Assembly (NCBI GenBank): GCA_004794655.1
Contig: SMMW01000074.1
Location: forward strand, 583,740 to 647,739
Source of the DNA: Marisa cornuarietis
Taxonomy: Eukaryota > Mollusca > Gastropoda > Architaenioglossa > Ampullariidae
Direction of reading: 5' to 3'
DNA: 64,000 bases
Below the pieces are notes generated by a model. That model had not been told where the DNA came from. It saw nothing but the letters and a program-made list of their open reading frames with translations, and ran no database searches. The translations under genes and the position numbers were made by a program. Positions within the stretch are counted from its first letter, which is position 1; each line of letters opens with the position of its first letter. Positions 47,547 to 60,612 of this stretch are shown here, one piece after another.

Positions 47547-49177
47547 CAGTGAGGGTCACAAGCTGCCACAGGACAAGGCTTGGTTACCCCCTCCACCCAC
47601 TGTACCCAAGATATTTGGAAACACTGAACCTTCATCACTTCATTACTACCCCTCTCGTCGCGAGGATAAAAAATCTTTACCTTGTATTCACCTTTAGCAA
47701 AATTATATAATTCATGCATCCCTTTGAAATATTGTGTTATTATGTTACCGGGTGGTTTTTCTCCTCTTTTTGAGCGAAGATTTTCGTTCCTTCGACTTAG
47801 ACTATTTCTTTTCTCAGCGGTCTCTTGCTTTCCTTCTCTCTCTCTCTTACCTACCCCGCCCCCACCCCCGCCCACCAACTCTGGTCTGGCTTTCACTCCG
47901 TTGGCGCATGCGTGGTTGTATGTTAGTGAAGACCGTGCATGAATGCACGGGTGCTCGCTTACTAGATTTTATTTTAGAAGAAAATGGGTTTATGTAGCTT
48001 GGTCGTGGCATTTGGCTACACTCTCTTTTGACAGCATCCCAAAATAAATAAATAAAGGCTGAATTCCTAAACTGACGATTGGCTTATGCCTGGCGAAGGC
48101 AGGGGGGTGGGTGGGTGGGGACATACTCCTGAATCTTCGAACTCCTCAATGCATAATTTTGTCCCTTGTCTGTCTATCTTTGCCACCTTTTATGTTCTTG
48201 CCAGCGCCTGTACCTGTACAGTTCCCCTGATAATTAATTTGTTTCCCTCCCGTCTCATTTTTCTTACCTTTTTTTCTCGTGATTCCTACCTGCAGACTCG
48301 TAAACCACGAAAACTTCCACCCGTACTGACGTGTGGGAGCTCCAAAGCAGCGAGTCCTCGACTTGCAGAGCTCAATAGCAATACATCTGGGCAAACACGC
48401 CAGTCATACGGACTGTGTGAGAAGAAGAGATATCACACAGCTTCGCGCCTCGTGAAAGCTCTGCTGGGCAATACATTAAGCGGACCATAGGAGCGGAGCT
48501 TGAGGCCGGGCCTTTAGGAGTCGAGGTGGTCATACAGACGACAGGAACCGGCTCCTGATCGCAGACGAAATTAGCAGCTGCGCCGACGTGCTCTCCCTTA
48601 ATGAGATTGTTCTGCGTCTTACCGATAGGTGGCGCTGCCTACTGATGTCAGATAATCCTGCGGCCGGGGGGATGGGTGGGTGGGGTGGGGTGGTGTGGTG
48701 GAGATTGATTGGTCAGCAGGAATCTTGCGCGCGGTCACAAGATGGCTGCCTATGCACGTGCAACTGGTGGTGTTGTGAGAGCACCGTGCTGACAGAAGGA
48801 GGCGGTCTGCCTGCATGGAGTTCTCTTCCAGGATGGAGCGGCAGCAAAGGAAAGAAGAAGGCCGTTATCGCCCGTTATCAGTGCTTTGCCACATGTGTGT
48901 TGCGTCACCAAAGGGGAGTCGGGGGAGGGGGTGGGGAGTGAGAGACAATGATTGGTGAACTTCGATACGGCCAGCCAACCCGCGTGCCTGTTCCCAGCTC
49001 TGGGACTTAGGGCTCCTGAAGGTGTTGGGAGATAAACAGGGAGTCGATGCAAACACCTTTAATAACGTTCGACTGGGGCTGGCGGTGAGCAAGACTTGGC
49101 TCCCACTCCCTCCCTGTGCCCGCCTTCTGGTCTGTATGTCTGCCTGTCAGCCACTCTTTGTGTTTCTCAGTGTCTGT
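47547..49177. other. No gene recognised; one uncertain ORF
   Basis: An ATG frame at 48,086-48,490 (134 codons) has a hydrophobic middle but no recognised domain. AAGATGGCTGC near 48,739 resembles a YY1 site. The remainder is unique sequence. Confidence 0.35.
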
Positions 49178-49204
49178 CTGCTTTTTTTTTTTTTTTTTTT
49201 TTTT
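49178..49204. repeat. Poly(T) tract, ~27 bp
   Basis: Uninterrupted T run. It could be a retroposon A-tail on the minus strand, but no body is recognised next to it. Confidence 0.8.
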
Positions 49205-50816
49205 GGTCTGTTCCTCTGGAATAAAAATATGCAGTTTTTAAGTAATTGATTCACTGGACTCTGTTTCTCATTTAGTTGTTTATTTATTCAATTTGTTGTG
49301 GCACCATTTAAAACAAGGCGGACAGCATCACCAGTAAGAGTAGTGGTGCGTATTGTTGAAATAAGAAATCTGATGAACGGAGTGAAAATGTAAACAAAAA
49401 GTAAATTAAACATCGTTCTTGTTGCACGCTCCAAGTGAACACTACCTGATGATCATTTTAGCGCAGTTTTCTCAGTATAATTTGCTTCAAATACTCCCTC
49501 CTCCCTCCAACACCAATTTTGCAGTGATATAGCATTAACTGCTGACTCAGTGTAAAATCTTCTCCACTCAACCACCACTGGTAACTGCTGACTGGACAGA
49601 TTCCCCTCAACACGGGTAGTGTGCCCTGCGTACACCGGTCCTTAGGGACTCAAGCTTACATGTCAGACATTACAAATCTCACCAACTTTCCAAACCTCGC
49701 TAGAGTAGGTTTCTTAAGGTCACACGTTCGACATTATAAGTAAATTCTAGAAGCTTCTGCCGGATGGTCATGGGGGGGGGGGTACTGCTGGCTTCCTTTC
49801 TGCTACTGATGTACTGCAGATGCAGTCGTTGACCGCTAACGTTGCCGTTCGGGTTGTAATGATAATCGTCAACATATCAGTGGGACTCTCCCCCACCCCA
49901 CCCCCAACACACACACACACACACACACACATTAGTGTGTTGACAACCACTTGCTGCGTCACAATGGGTGATGGTGAGGATGGTGAGGGAAGATAGATGT
50001 TAAGTGAATCGCCAGTAGATTTTGTTGTTATCCTGCTACAGCAGCGGGGAACAGACAGGTTGAGGCTGTGGTTTGAAGGTCGGCATTCTTCCTGTTGTTA
50101 CACGCACGCATTGCGCATGTCAATTGTGTGCTTCCTGTGTAGGTTGTCGACAAAGCCTCGACATCTAACTGTCCCTCCCTGGTCAACACCAAAGTTCAAA
50201 CGTGTAGATGGTGAGCTTGGCTAGTGTAGTCAGTAGTCGATGACCATTGTCTGGGTCCCGTTTCCTTACTCGGGAACTTTTGTCGGCTTTTATTACATAC
50301 ACAGGGAGAAATAAAAAAGAACAAATATTTTCTCGCACGAGCCCCGAGCTTAAGTTTCTGAAATCTTTCTACTCCCTCGTGTCATATTTAAAATTTTCTT
50401 CCGAGTTTGTAAGATGTTCTTTTTTGTATTGTAAGCACGGAAACACAAGTTCCCCGAGGCTGCAGCATATCTGTGAAATGCAAGACGAGGGAAGGAAGGG
50501 TGGGAAGAGAGAGGGGTGGAGGTAGAGTAGGGGAGTCTACGTGAGTCGGGGTAGGGGGTGGAGGGTGGGGAGAAGGCAGAGCGATGTGCTGCAGGGGGCG
50601 GGGCTTGTAGGAAGTTTTCCACTGCAGGGGGAGCTGTGAGCGCTGCTTTGCGGTGTCCATGTTGAGCTGCCACTTGGTTACATGGCAATGATGGAGCAGA
50701 CACGCCAGCCACCGCCAGACCAGAACAAAGTGATGACTGCAACTACAATAACGGACTGCACAAGTCAAATTGCTTAGCAGACATCTTACTTTACACAAAT
50801 TAAAAGAAATAAAAAT

Positions 50817-50817
<1 letters not shown>
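49205..50817. other. No gene recognised
   Basis: Includes a short (CA)n at 49,911-49,931 and a purine-rich G-rich patch at 50,485-50,640. Confidence 0.4.

Positions 50818-50843
<26 letters not shown>
50818..50843. repeat. (GT)n microsatellite
   Basis: About 12 units. Confidence 0.93.
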
Positions 50844-50847
<4 letters not shown>

Positions 50848-51084
50848 AACATTCACTTTTGTGTGGTTAGGAGCAGAGGATGGGTGCGGGTCAGTCACAG
50901 AGACCTTTAGTGACAACCTCTGTCATCCTCGATATTCTCGGTCAGACTTGTGTCTTAGTTTTTATCTCCCCGCTCCTCTTTCATCCTCTCCTTGTCACTC
51001 ACCACTTTCCACCACCCGCCCCTACCCTCACCCCCATTTTCGCCGTCTTCTGCTACCTAAGCAGACTTTTCCTGATCTTATGTC

Positions 51085-51150
51085 CTTCTTGAACACCACT
51101 GACACCACGAACACCACTGACTCCACGGACACCACGGACACCACTGACAC
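51085..51150. repeat. Short ACCACTGAC-type repeat
   Basis: Degenerate 9-bp units (ACCACTGAC, ACCACGGAC) encode a Thr-Asp-rich run in the plus frame. Confidence 0.7.
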
Positions 51151-51221
51151 AGCTTTTGCCGTAGAAAGGCGTAGATCATTCCTCACCTCGTCCCGTGCGC
51201 GTGCGTGTATATATGAATGCA

Positions 51222-51240
51222 TGTATATATATATATATGT

Positions 51241-51290
<50 letters not shown>
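51222..51290. repeat. (AT)n then (GT)n microsatellite
   Basis: A short TA run passes into about 25 GT units. Confidence 0.95.
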
Positions 51291-51765
51291 ACGAAACATT
51301 TCAATCATCCTCATTTATTATCATTATTATTTTTCTTTCCGCGATCCGTTACATATTAAATCATACTTTATTTATTGATTTCATTTCTGGTACGAAGAAG
51401 GAAGTTCCTAACAACGTGAGTATACTAAACTTTCAAAAAAGAAATAATGAACAACAAGAAGAAAAGAGGAAATGAAATAAACGTTCAAAGAATTTAGCGA
51501 ATAAAGACAAACGCTTCTTTAAAAAAAAAAACAAAGAAAAAAGACGTAAAAGTAAAAAATAAAGCTGAGGGAAAATAGTTCACTTTCGCATTCACTTTTC
51601 TCATTGTTTGATAGAATTCTCACACAAAAGCATTGATGACAATTTTTTTTTCAAGTCCGTAGTCTCTTTCTCTTCCATTCTAAATTCTCTATAAATTCAG
51701 GCGTCTATAGTATTACTGTTTGTCTTCTTATTATTATTCCTTTTCACCCCAAGTGGAGCATAGGG

Positions 51766-51789
51766 CTACAACTACAGATGTAGTTGTAG
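51766..51789. other. 24-nt near-perfect palindrome
   Basis: Arms CTACAACTACA and TGTAGTTGTAG are exact complements around a 2-nt centre. The following 51,790-51,910 segment looks like a possible dispersed repeat end (GC-rich, CCCACACCCAACCCTCC), but I cannot confirm copies here. Confidence 0.85.
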
Positions 51790-51910
51790 TTTCTGTAACA
51801 AGGGTCGTTTTACAGGGTGTGCTTGCTAGGCCCACACCCAACCCTCCTCCTTCATCCGGGCTTGTGACCGGCAGGTTACCCGGGGGTTTCCAGGCGGAGT
51901 TATTAGTGTT

Positions 51911-54776
51911 TATAGAATTACTATATTTTTTACCGCAGAGTAATAATCAACAAGTTCACTTTAAAAAAATGAAAGTACTTTACCGTCGCTAAAACAGATG
52001 GATAATTAAAAAAAATAGTAACCTTTTATTTTTCATAAACAAAATCGGTCTCTTGAAATAATATTAGAAGACAGAACAAAGTTTACCAAGACAACAAACC
52101 AACAAGAAATTTAAATCCGAAGTTAATTATACTGTGTTTTCTGTTATCTGCTATGTTCGAAAAACGCGTGCTTAATGCGCAGACATACGAGCATGAACGT
52201 GTTCACAATATTGTTAAATATTTAACTGCCTGAAACGAAAAAAAAAAAATCCAACACTTGAAATTGTCATCATGGTCAGTCTTATAGAGAAACTTTGATA
52301 TCCAATGTACAAACAAACAGACTGACCCACACAACTCACTTTTTCTCTAATGTGATTTTCTGTGCACTGTACATGTACACAACCATTTGCTTAAATTTTG
52401 CCATTTTTAAAATTACAATTTCATCGAATGATCGATTTGCTACAATGCTGGTATAGTAAGCATCGAGGTAGTTCATTATTTTGCAAACAACGCACAAATA
52501 CCTGTAAAATAAAAATGCGAACAAGGAACCGCATTTTGTAATTTTTACATCATTTTATTTTCTGTCGATATATAAAGTTATAATGCGTTCGAAAAAAATC
52601 GCAGAAAAATAAGGAACAGGAGTTAACTCCGGTGTAAACACTTGACCTGTTTGCTTGTGGAGTGAAGAGAGACTTTATGTTCCGTTAAAGTTTATTTTCT
52701 TTCCACAGATTTCTGTAACAGCTCGTGTGTGCAGCCCGGCTTTCCCAAGACAGATCGTTTAAAAGTTTAAAACCGAAACTGCTGCTGTGCCTTGTTGTTG
52801 TTGTTGTCATCGCATGCGTCTCTTATTCTTTTACTTTTCCATCTTCTTTTTTTCTCCTAGCCCTCCCCCCCTCGCCTCTTAAAAAAAATCCACCCCACTT
52901 TGCTGGAGTCATATCTCACTTGCTCTGTCTTCTGTAACACAGAGGACCACGCGCCGTATTGTCCACGTGAAAGAAGAGAGTTGGAAAGGGTGAGTGGGGG
53001 AGAGGGAATAAAGCAGAAAGGGTTCTCTCACCCTGAAAAAGACAAAAGCAGTCGCGGAAAGGATGGAAGAGAGAGCTGGCGGGAGACAAAGTAAAGAAAC
53101 TTCACCCTTTGTCGGGTGCAATTACCCGTATCCACGCCACGCCAGACCTACGTTTACAGCTGGAGAAGCTCTTGGTCTCTTGATGGCTTTAACTTGTTCT
53201 CATCATTTCCCAGGGTACCCTACTGCCTCCCTCACTCATTTCTTCATCTCCTGACTCCTTCTCCTCCTCTTTTCCTCAATTTTCTCCTCCGTTCTCTCGT
53301 CTTGTTCTTGTTGTTGTTCTGAAAGCTACCTTCGTCCACTAGGTTTACACGCGCACAAGAGAGAGAACTAACGAAAGAGAAAGGAGTAAACAGATTTTTA
53401 GAAAGAGGACAATTTATAATCTTAAAAAGAGATCAATCGATAATTTTAGAAAGAGATCAGTCTGTACTTTTCGGGGGGAAAAGTCAATCGGTCAATTTAG
53501 AATCAAGAGACAAAGATTTAGACATTCTAGTGAGTGGAATGAATACTGGGTGAACATTAATAACATACAGACATAAAGTTAGATAAAATATCACAAAAAT
53601 AATTCGCTGTCGAGCACAAGTACGAACGTACAGTTAGATAAAATAAAACAAATATCATAAGAAGATAGTAAAATTAATTTCACGACTCAAAGCGTCCAGG
53701 TTAAAAGTTTAAAAAAATAAAATAAGAAAAATAGTTTTAAAAAGTACCCGACTCTGAAAACTGTTGAAAGGGGCTACAAGGTTTATTTACTTGATATTTT
53801 CTTAGTATATTTGTAGGGCTGGTCATTGTGGAGACTTGAGGGAGGCGAGCCTAGTATGTTTGCTTGTCCTGTACAACATGAGAGCGCTCAGCCTCTTCCT
53901 GTTGTCTGGTGTGAAGGAGACTTGATGTGACCAAGATGGCGACAATGCTTGTCCTGCAGGATTAGTGTCATCCGTGTGGGAAGCAAGCTGTCAGCTGACG
54001 CCTACACTTGCAAGTGACAAGCAAACCAGGCCCACGCCATCCTCCTCCCGATAGGAGAAGTTTCGGTGACAGGCAGGAGACAAGGAGGGTAGAGCTAGAA
54101 CTCGACAAAACAATTCTCTGTCAACAAAAGTCTCCACAAAGAACACAGAGTGCCAACATAAAACCGATGGTTGTCGTGATTTGGTTTTTTTTGCATTGTT
54201 ATCCAAAAAATGCAACAAAATGATGAATGGTAAAGTTCTGTTACACAGAAATTCTATCTTTTCTTTTTTCTGTTTTTTTTTTCTGAAGCAAACTTCAGGC
54301 TTTTTCACGTTACGAGAAAAATTTTTAAATGCGTGTTATGTGCGGTGAAATGTTGAGATAAAGACATGGAAAAATAGTTCTGTCCACTGAAATTATCCAA
54401 ATCAAAGATCAAAAATCAATTTTGCTCACAATGAGGTGAATATTTTATTAATAAAGGTTCTTCATGAGCACACTTAGTGTCGACAGAAAATCTCACAAAA
54501 GTCTTGAACTGCTCGAATGATCATAGAATTGTTGTGCACATTCACGAACAAAATAAACATCCTAGTGTGGGATGACTTTTTCATGATCTGTTGAAATAGA
54601 ATTTTGATATATGTCCATATTCTTCGCTGGATAAATTCCTAAATAATTTTTTTTGATGTTAATGTTTGCTAGCGAACGAAAGAAACACAGGAAGAATGGT
54701 TTTGATATTTTTCTGTGTCTACAATTCCGTGAACTTCGTCTTAAAATATTTTGATGAATTTTCCACTTTGATTTTC
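51911..54776. other. No gene recognised
   Basis: AT-rich sequence, A- and T-tracts, and pyrimidine-rich DNA near 53,220-53,320. AAGATGGCGAC near 53,934 resembles a YY1 site. Confidence 0.4.
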
Positions 54777-54815
54777 TTTCTTTCTTTCTTTTTTTCTTTC
54801 TTTCTTTCTTTCTTT
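54777..54815. repeat. (TTTC)n microsatellite
   Basis: About nine units with one interruption. Confidence 0.95.
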
Positions 54816-55184
54816 TGTTTATTTTTGTACAACTTAAAAAAAAAATTCTCTCACACACTGTCTTTTAATTTAGTTTTTGATGTTTTCTGTCTCTCTTTTC
54901 ACCCTTCGCCGCCTTCTCAAAGAAAGTGTTCTGTCTTTACTTGTAACTTTATGAACTCAGTCCTTTGCCGTGTGAACCACCTGCAGAAAGTTTTGCTGTT
55001 ATATCCTTATTATTTTCGTCACAATTTACCTGAACTGTTTACCTCAGAAATGCCATTTTTGTCGTCTTAAAGAATATTATTTTTTCGTTTTCCGATAGTT
55101 TTTATATTATTTAACCTACTTCCAACATTTTTATGTTTTTAAAAACGAAAATGAAGAAATGGATATGAAGACTGACACGGTCGG
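54816..55184. other. No gene recognised
   Basis: T-rich unique sequence. Confidence 0.4.

Positions 55185-55270
<86 letters not shown>
55185..55270. repeat. (TCAA)n microsatellite
   Basis: About 21 perfect units. Confidence 0.98.
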
Positions 55271-55535
55271 CACTATGTAGATATGTAGGTTGCCGAATCA
55301 ATGTAATTACCGTGTGTCACTTAGACACATCTACTTACACTTGTAGAATCTCAACAGTTTTCGTACACACGCAGCACGAGTGTTGAGAGGCTGGGTGACT
55401 GCACCAACTGTATTCACACTACATCAGCCGAGTCTACAACCAATTTCCTCGGGAAGGGAACTGACCGATGACCTTTGGGATACATTCCATGTGGAGTTTA
55501 TTTGTCCGTTATTTCTTCATACAACGAACACACAG

Positions 55536-55584
55536 TGGCCATTGATGTAGCGATGGTCTTTCATTTCCAACACATGTTGTGAAT
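55536..55584 (+). repeat. 49-bp dispersed repeat, copy 1
   Basis: Begins TGGCCATTGATGTAGCGATG and ends ACACATGTTGTGAAT. It recurs at 58,325-58,373 with one mismatch. The flanks do not match. Confidence 0.95.
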
Positions 55585-57588
55585 AGAAATACCACACGAG
55601 ACACGTGACCACTCGAGCAGCACCTCACGCGACTGCAAGAGGGGGAAAAAACAAAAAAAGAGTAAAAAAAAAAAAAAACCCACAAAACTCCAGAGAAATT
55701 AGAGGCAGCGCCCTGCTCCTCGACACACATGGAGCAGCTTCCTGTCTGTCAACTCTCCTACAAGGGATGTCTGGAGGATGAAGACTAGTATATTCGGGGC
55801 GACTTTATGGCCGGAGGTTTTCAGGCTGTCACCAGCGCCGTGCAGCGACTACGGTCTGGGAGGACGGGCGGCCGTGACAGCTGGGACAGGGGGTTGGGGG
55901 GGCTTTCTGGAGGCACTCGACAGCTTATGTGTCGATTCTTGAAAGCGACTTGAATAATGACTTACAGAAGTATAAACCTGCCATGCGGGGGAGGAAGCTC
56001 TAACTTAAAGAGAGGGAGAGTCGTGTGTGGGGTGTGGGTGGGGATCGAGTGGGAGGGGGATGAGGAGGGAGTTACAAATCAGGCACAAGGGTATGTGTCC
56101 CGTTTGTTTTATGGCGACCTAAGAACCAAGACCGCCCACTGACAGTCACCCAATTTGTCTTCCATTCAAAAGGCAATATATTTCCCATTGCGCTCGCCTC
56201 TAATCTGTGAGTCTCCATTCTTCCCACCCCTCTTCTCTGTCTCCCTTCCCCTCTCTCCCTCTCTTTCATCCCTTCCCACTATTTTCCCAGCTCCCTGTAG
56301 CCTTGCTCTCTGTCACTCATAACACGCTGACAAAACCGAAAGAGAGCTAGGCGATCCTCGGTGTTAATGGATAACATTGGACATATCTGAGAGAACATCT
56401 CCATTGCTGAGATAAGCGACCACATTTCGGCAACGACTGCTTCAGTAGATATGTATTCATCGGCCCCTAGCATCTCAGACTTGTACACACAGAAGGGCAA
56501 ACACAGACATCTTGTTTTAACCCTGTATATGTTAAGCATGAAAATAGGAAAAACACAGTAGCGCCGTAATAAAGAAACCTTGAAACAAATTTAAATGCAG
56601 TATCTCGACATAAAAAATAATAAGCTTAAAGGAAGGAGTAGCAAATAAAAGCGTTTTGTTAAAAAAAAGTAACCAGAGGTGTTGTCCCTTATTCCGCATA
56701 GTTTCCAGACAGCTTTTTTTCAAGCCTGAATTTCGAATTAACAGGATTAATCAAACATGGCGATAGTTAAAGGGAGGATGGTCTCCATCTTGGCTGCAGT
56801 TCTCGTTTCGTCCTTTATCAACTCGATTAGTTTCATTCCGGTGTCAAGAGCGTGTAAATCTCACTCGTGCTGTTGGCTCAGAAGTAAGCTGTCTGACCCC
56901 CGACCCCTACAAACGTAAATCACGTGACACTCTCTTGCCAGTGAGAAGCCTCGGTGCTCTGCGCTTCCGCTTCCGGGCGAATGAGGGAGGATCTGTGGGG
57001 TGGCAGTAGCGGGTATTGATAGCTTTACTAGCGACTGTCGCGTCATTGTGGTCAGGGGAGGCCGTAAATTTCGCGGTGCCGCGAGACACTGCGGCGGACA
57101 GTGACGGGGGGGGGGGGGTCAAATGGCGGTGTCATGGCTACGCCGAGGAGGATCCTCTTTGGGCTACAGATTCTGCAGGGAGAGTCTTATTCTTAGCGAG
57201 GACTGTGTGTGCGAACTGTAAGGATTTACCCATCCAGCCAATCATATTCATGTTCGTGCTTTTAAACCGACAGTCAAGGGGGAAAACATCAAGAAATAAA
57301 GACAATAATTTTGAAAAAGAGAAAACAAAGGGGACAGAGGAACAAAGTAATTTAGAGGCAACAAAGAGATCAGTAGTCACATCAGTTCCCAAATTTTCTT
57401 AATTTAATCTATTTTATGGTAATGGTATTGTCTCTCTCTCTCCAACTTTAAATGCTTGTTTATTTGTACTGTTTTGTGTGCTTAAAGCATGCTAGTTTCG
57501 TCTCTTAGCTTTGGCAAAGGGAACATTACATTTTACATAGCAAAGAAAAATAAAATACAAATTACTGTCTCCCAAATACACTCACGCA
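55585..57588. other. No gene recognised
   Basis: Unique sequence; G-tracts near 55,890 and 57,107-57,118; a GGATTAATC motif near 56,743. Confidence 0.4.
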
Positions 57589-57655
57589 CGCGCGCGCGCA
57601 CGCACACACACACACACACATAAACACACACACACACCCTCTCTCTCTCTCTCTC
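57589..57655. repeat. (CG/CA)n then (CT)n microsatellite
   Basis: CGCA, CACA and CTCT runs in succession. Confidence 0.93.
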
Positions 57656-58324
57656 TTACACACATAATACAGATTAATTAAGAGTCATTTTACTAAAGAA
57701 ATACCATTATGTGTAAATTTCGAGGCAACCTACCCTCGGTGTCCTGTACTTATTTACGTGATCCTACAGGGTTGTAGCGTGTAATTGCTGCCATGATATC
57801 TATCGCCACTTCTTGCGGCCTGGGAAAGAATGTCGATGTTGTAGTTACGATCACTGGCACTAAAATATCACGGCCTGTAGGTGAAAACTGCGCACTTATT
57901 TACACCCCCGGCGACAAAGGTGCAGACAATCATGGAGTTGAGCTGTGACTGACCACAAGTGTACGCCCTCATTCGCCTCCCCCTACAGGTCACCCGGCCA
58001 CCTGGGATCCTATCTGGGATCCTCCTGACATTTACGGCGTCTTTCATGGTCCAGAGGTGCAGCGCGACTTGTTCAAATGGCACATGCAAATAAGCCTCGA
58101 TTTCACCTGACCCTTCATTTGGGTGGTGACTTCTAGCCAGGACGGGAGGAAAACTAGACGCTGAAAATCTGCTATTTGCCACGAAACGGTCTTTGTAGCA
58201 CGTGCGTGCGTACGTGCGTACGAAAATGCGCGTGTCGGCGTGTGTACGTGCATGTGCGTTTGCCTGTATGTATATGTGTCTGTACGTGCGTGAATGTGTC
58301 TCATTGTGTTCGCACCAGATTTAT
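57656..58324. other. No gene recognised
   Basis: Unique sequence up to the second 49-bp repeat. Confidence 0.4.
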
Positions 58325-58373
58325 TGGCCATTGATGTAGCGATGGTCTTTCATTTCGAACACATGTTGTGAAT
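58325..58373 (+). repeat. 49-bp dispersed repeat, copy 2
   Basis: Same orientation as copy 1 and about 2.8 kb away. The single difference is C to G in the centre. Confidence 0.95.
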
Positions 58374-58445
58374 GTGGTGAGTAATGTTTGAAGTGTAGCT
58401 TGTGTGAATTAATTTTTATTCTGTAATGTTCTTTACGAGGTTTGT

Positions 58446-58446
<1 letters not shown>

Positions 58447-58500
<54 letters not shown>
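58447..58500. repeat. (GT)n microsatellite
   Basis: About 26 units. Confidence 0.98.
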
Positions 58501-58502
<2 letters not shown>

Positions 58503-59216
58503 TTAACTTTTATTACCTTTTGCAACTAGGTTCCGAAATTAGCTGTATTCATTTTCCAAAATTCATTTTCTTATTGCTAAATGCCTCATATTATGGCTTT
58601 CTAGAACTTATACCTATATGTATATTTATACCTTATAGACCTATAGCTTCCTAGAGACCTAGATACCGGCTTTATCATACAAAGCATGTCTTCCGTATTT
58701 ATTTACTTACTCGATTTTGCTGGACTTGTGTGGCGAAAATTCACGTTTAATAAGTTGGAAGAGATGGTTTATTTTTTAGCAATAAAGAGGTAGTAAAATA
58801 TTTTCCTTTAAGAATTTTTTACATCTATATCGATCGACTAAAGAAACAAAAAGATAAAAACAAAAAAGAAAGCAATTCCACAGTAAGTTTTGCTTAAAGA
58901 ACTAACGAAGAGGACGAGAACCGTTTCTAAATATTACCTTTTTGACTCCAGACTAGGGATTTCTCTATCTGGCAACATCTGGCTTTTGTAAGGGGTGGGT
59001 GACATTAGAAATGACATCGGTGCCTTGTGTCAACAGTCATAAACTGTCCTATTGCCCCACAGAAATTTGCGAGTGAATTTTCACTTGGGTAGTATTAGCG
59101 AATGCACATGGGTGCCGGCGGGTGGCGCCTGCAAATTTCTGAGTTGGTGACGGACAGGCAATCTGTTTACTGACCGAAACATTTGTCTTTAACACAATTT
59201 TACTCTGAGAGATCTG
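58501..59216. other. No gene recognised
   Basis: AT-rich unique sequence. Confidence 0.4.
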
Positions 59217-59230
59217 CACACACACACACA

Positions 59231-59274
<44 letters not shown>
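59217..59274. repeat. (CA)n microsatellite
   Basis: About 28 units with one GACA interruption. Confidence 0.97.
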
Positions 59275-59277
<3 letters not shown>

Positions 59278-59690
59278 TGCACTGACACACCTGTATGAGT
59301 AAGTCGTGCAGTGCCGTCCTGTCCCTCTGTAACAGCATGTGTAGCAGACACGGAGGGGGATTTGCGGTAACCTCCAGGTGTCGGGCAGATGTTCGCATCG
59401 TGTGAACTGCATACAAACTGCTGTCTATATTTCTGTCTATATTTCTGTCTATACTGCTGTCTGTACTGTTGTGCAATCTCCTGACTCACTCGAGTGAAAA
59501 TGAAAATTAACTTTTTCGTATGCTAATATGATTCTTCACTTGCTTCTGTTTTCAATGGCCCTACAGCATAATGTAACACACCAACCTTTCAGCGACATAT
59601 TTTTGTAATTACATGATTCATGTTTAGCTTACTATTTCTTCAGCGTAGTCTCTCTTCTGTTTTCATGTTAAGAAGAGTCACAAAATGGTT
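59275..59690. other. No gene recognised
   Basis: Unique sequence apart from the short repeat at 59,425-59,470. Confidence 0.4.
59425..59470. repeat. Short ~12-bp tandem repeat
   Basis: TCTGTCTATATT, twice, with diverged CTGTCTATACTG and CTGTCTGTACTG copies following. Confidence 0.85.
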
Positions 59691-59729
59691 TTTTTTTTTC
59701 AAGTGCTGCAAAATGAATTTGGAAGTCTA

Positions 59730-60240
59730 ACCAGGTCTGCGCCACTGCCAAGTCAACTGCATGGCAAAGCGAGGAATATTTGTCATATTTGACAAGGTCT
59801 GTGCCAGCGGAAGTGATCCCTTTGACGTCCTGGTCTGGCCACTCACACGCCGATTTTGATAAATAATAGCGGGGACCGAGCGGCATATATCACCCGCTGT
59901 CGGCCCCGACATGAAAGGAGGTCTGGTTGACAGCGTCTGGTGTCGGGCCCACTCCGGACCCACAGAGAACCTGTCACAGCCTCTGTAATTTACGGTCGCG
60001 TAAGAAAAGAGTTCCATGAGGCTGAATTGTGAATTTTCAGCCCAAAACATTGTGTAATGGCTGAAGTCTGGTGGTTAAAATTTATGGTCGTTCTCGCGCT
60101 TGGCTTGCGGTCCCATTCTGCCGGCGACTTGTCTCGCTGGCCCTGCTTTGTGGCCGAGCTGGCAAGCGGGCCCTTCTAAGGGATCGACTTAGCGGCGGCT
60201 ACCCGGGGTGTCAAAAGGGGTGGAGTGCCTTTTATAAGAA
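59730..60240. other. Complex unique block, possible conserved element
   Basis: High-complexity DNA with a hairpin GGCTGAA/TTCAGCC (60,020-60,042) and homeobox-like TAAT cores. Short frames exist on both strands but none has splice or family support. Confidence 0.2.
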
Positions 60241-60612
60241 GCGTGTGAGGGAGTGAGGAGGGGTAACAGACACAGATAGACGTAGGAAGGAAGAAACGTG
60301 AATAAAGGTCTTTTTTTGGGGGAGGGGATATCAAAGGCGAGTTTGCGGGCAAGACATTCCTAAACCGTTATTTATGGAAATACGGAAGTGTGACAGAAGG
60401 ACATTTTAAAATATATATTGGCAAATTATACTGGGTTGCAATAGTGAAGAATAAGAAAGAAGTGGTCAGGTTTGGACAATGTTTATTGAATACATAGCTT
60501 CGATTTCTTTTAAGAAGCAGACTTGAGACTCGGCGCAGTTCTGCGGGCATCATGTCTCCTTGACTTTTGTTGACCAGTGAACTTTTACGTGTGCTGGGGC
60601 TCATTCGTGGCC
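60241..60612. other. No gene recognised
   Basis: Purine-rich then AT-rich sequence bordering the satellite. Confidence 0.4.

Noticed and set aside
47228..47896. 222-codon minus-strand frame with a repeated Cys-Leu-Ser-Val-Thr-Pro tail
   Set aside because: Most of it is the 18-bp array; the leader has no recognised domain.
57016..57402. 128-codon frame, plus strand
   Set aside because: No ATG near its start, includes a poly-Gly tract from a G-run, and has no recognised domain.
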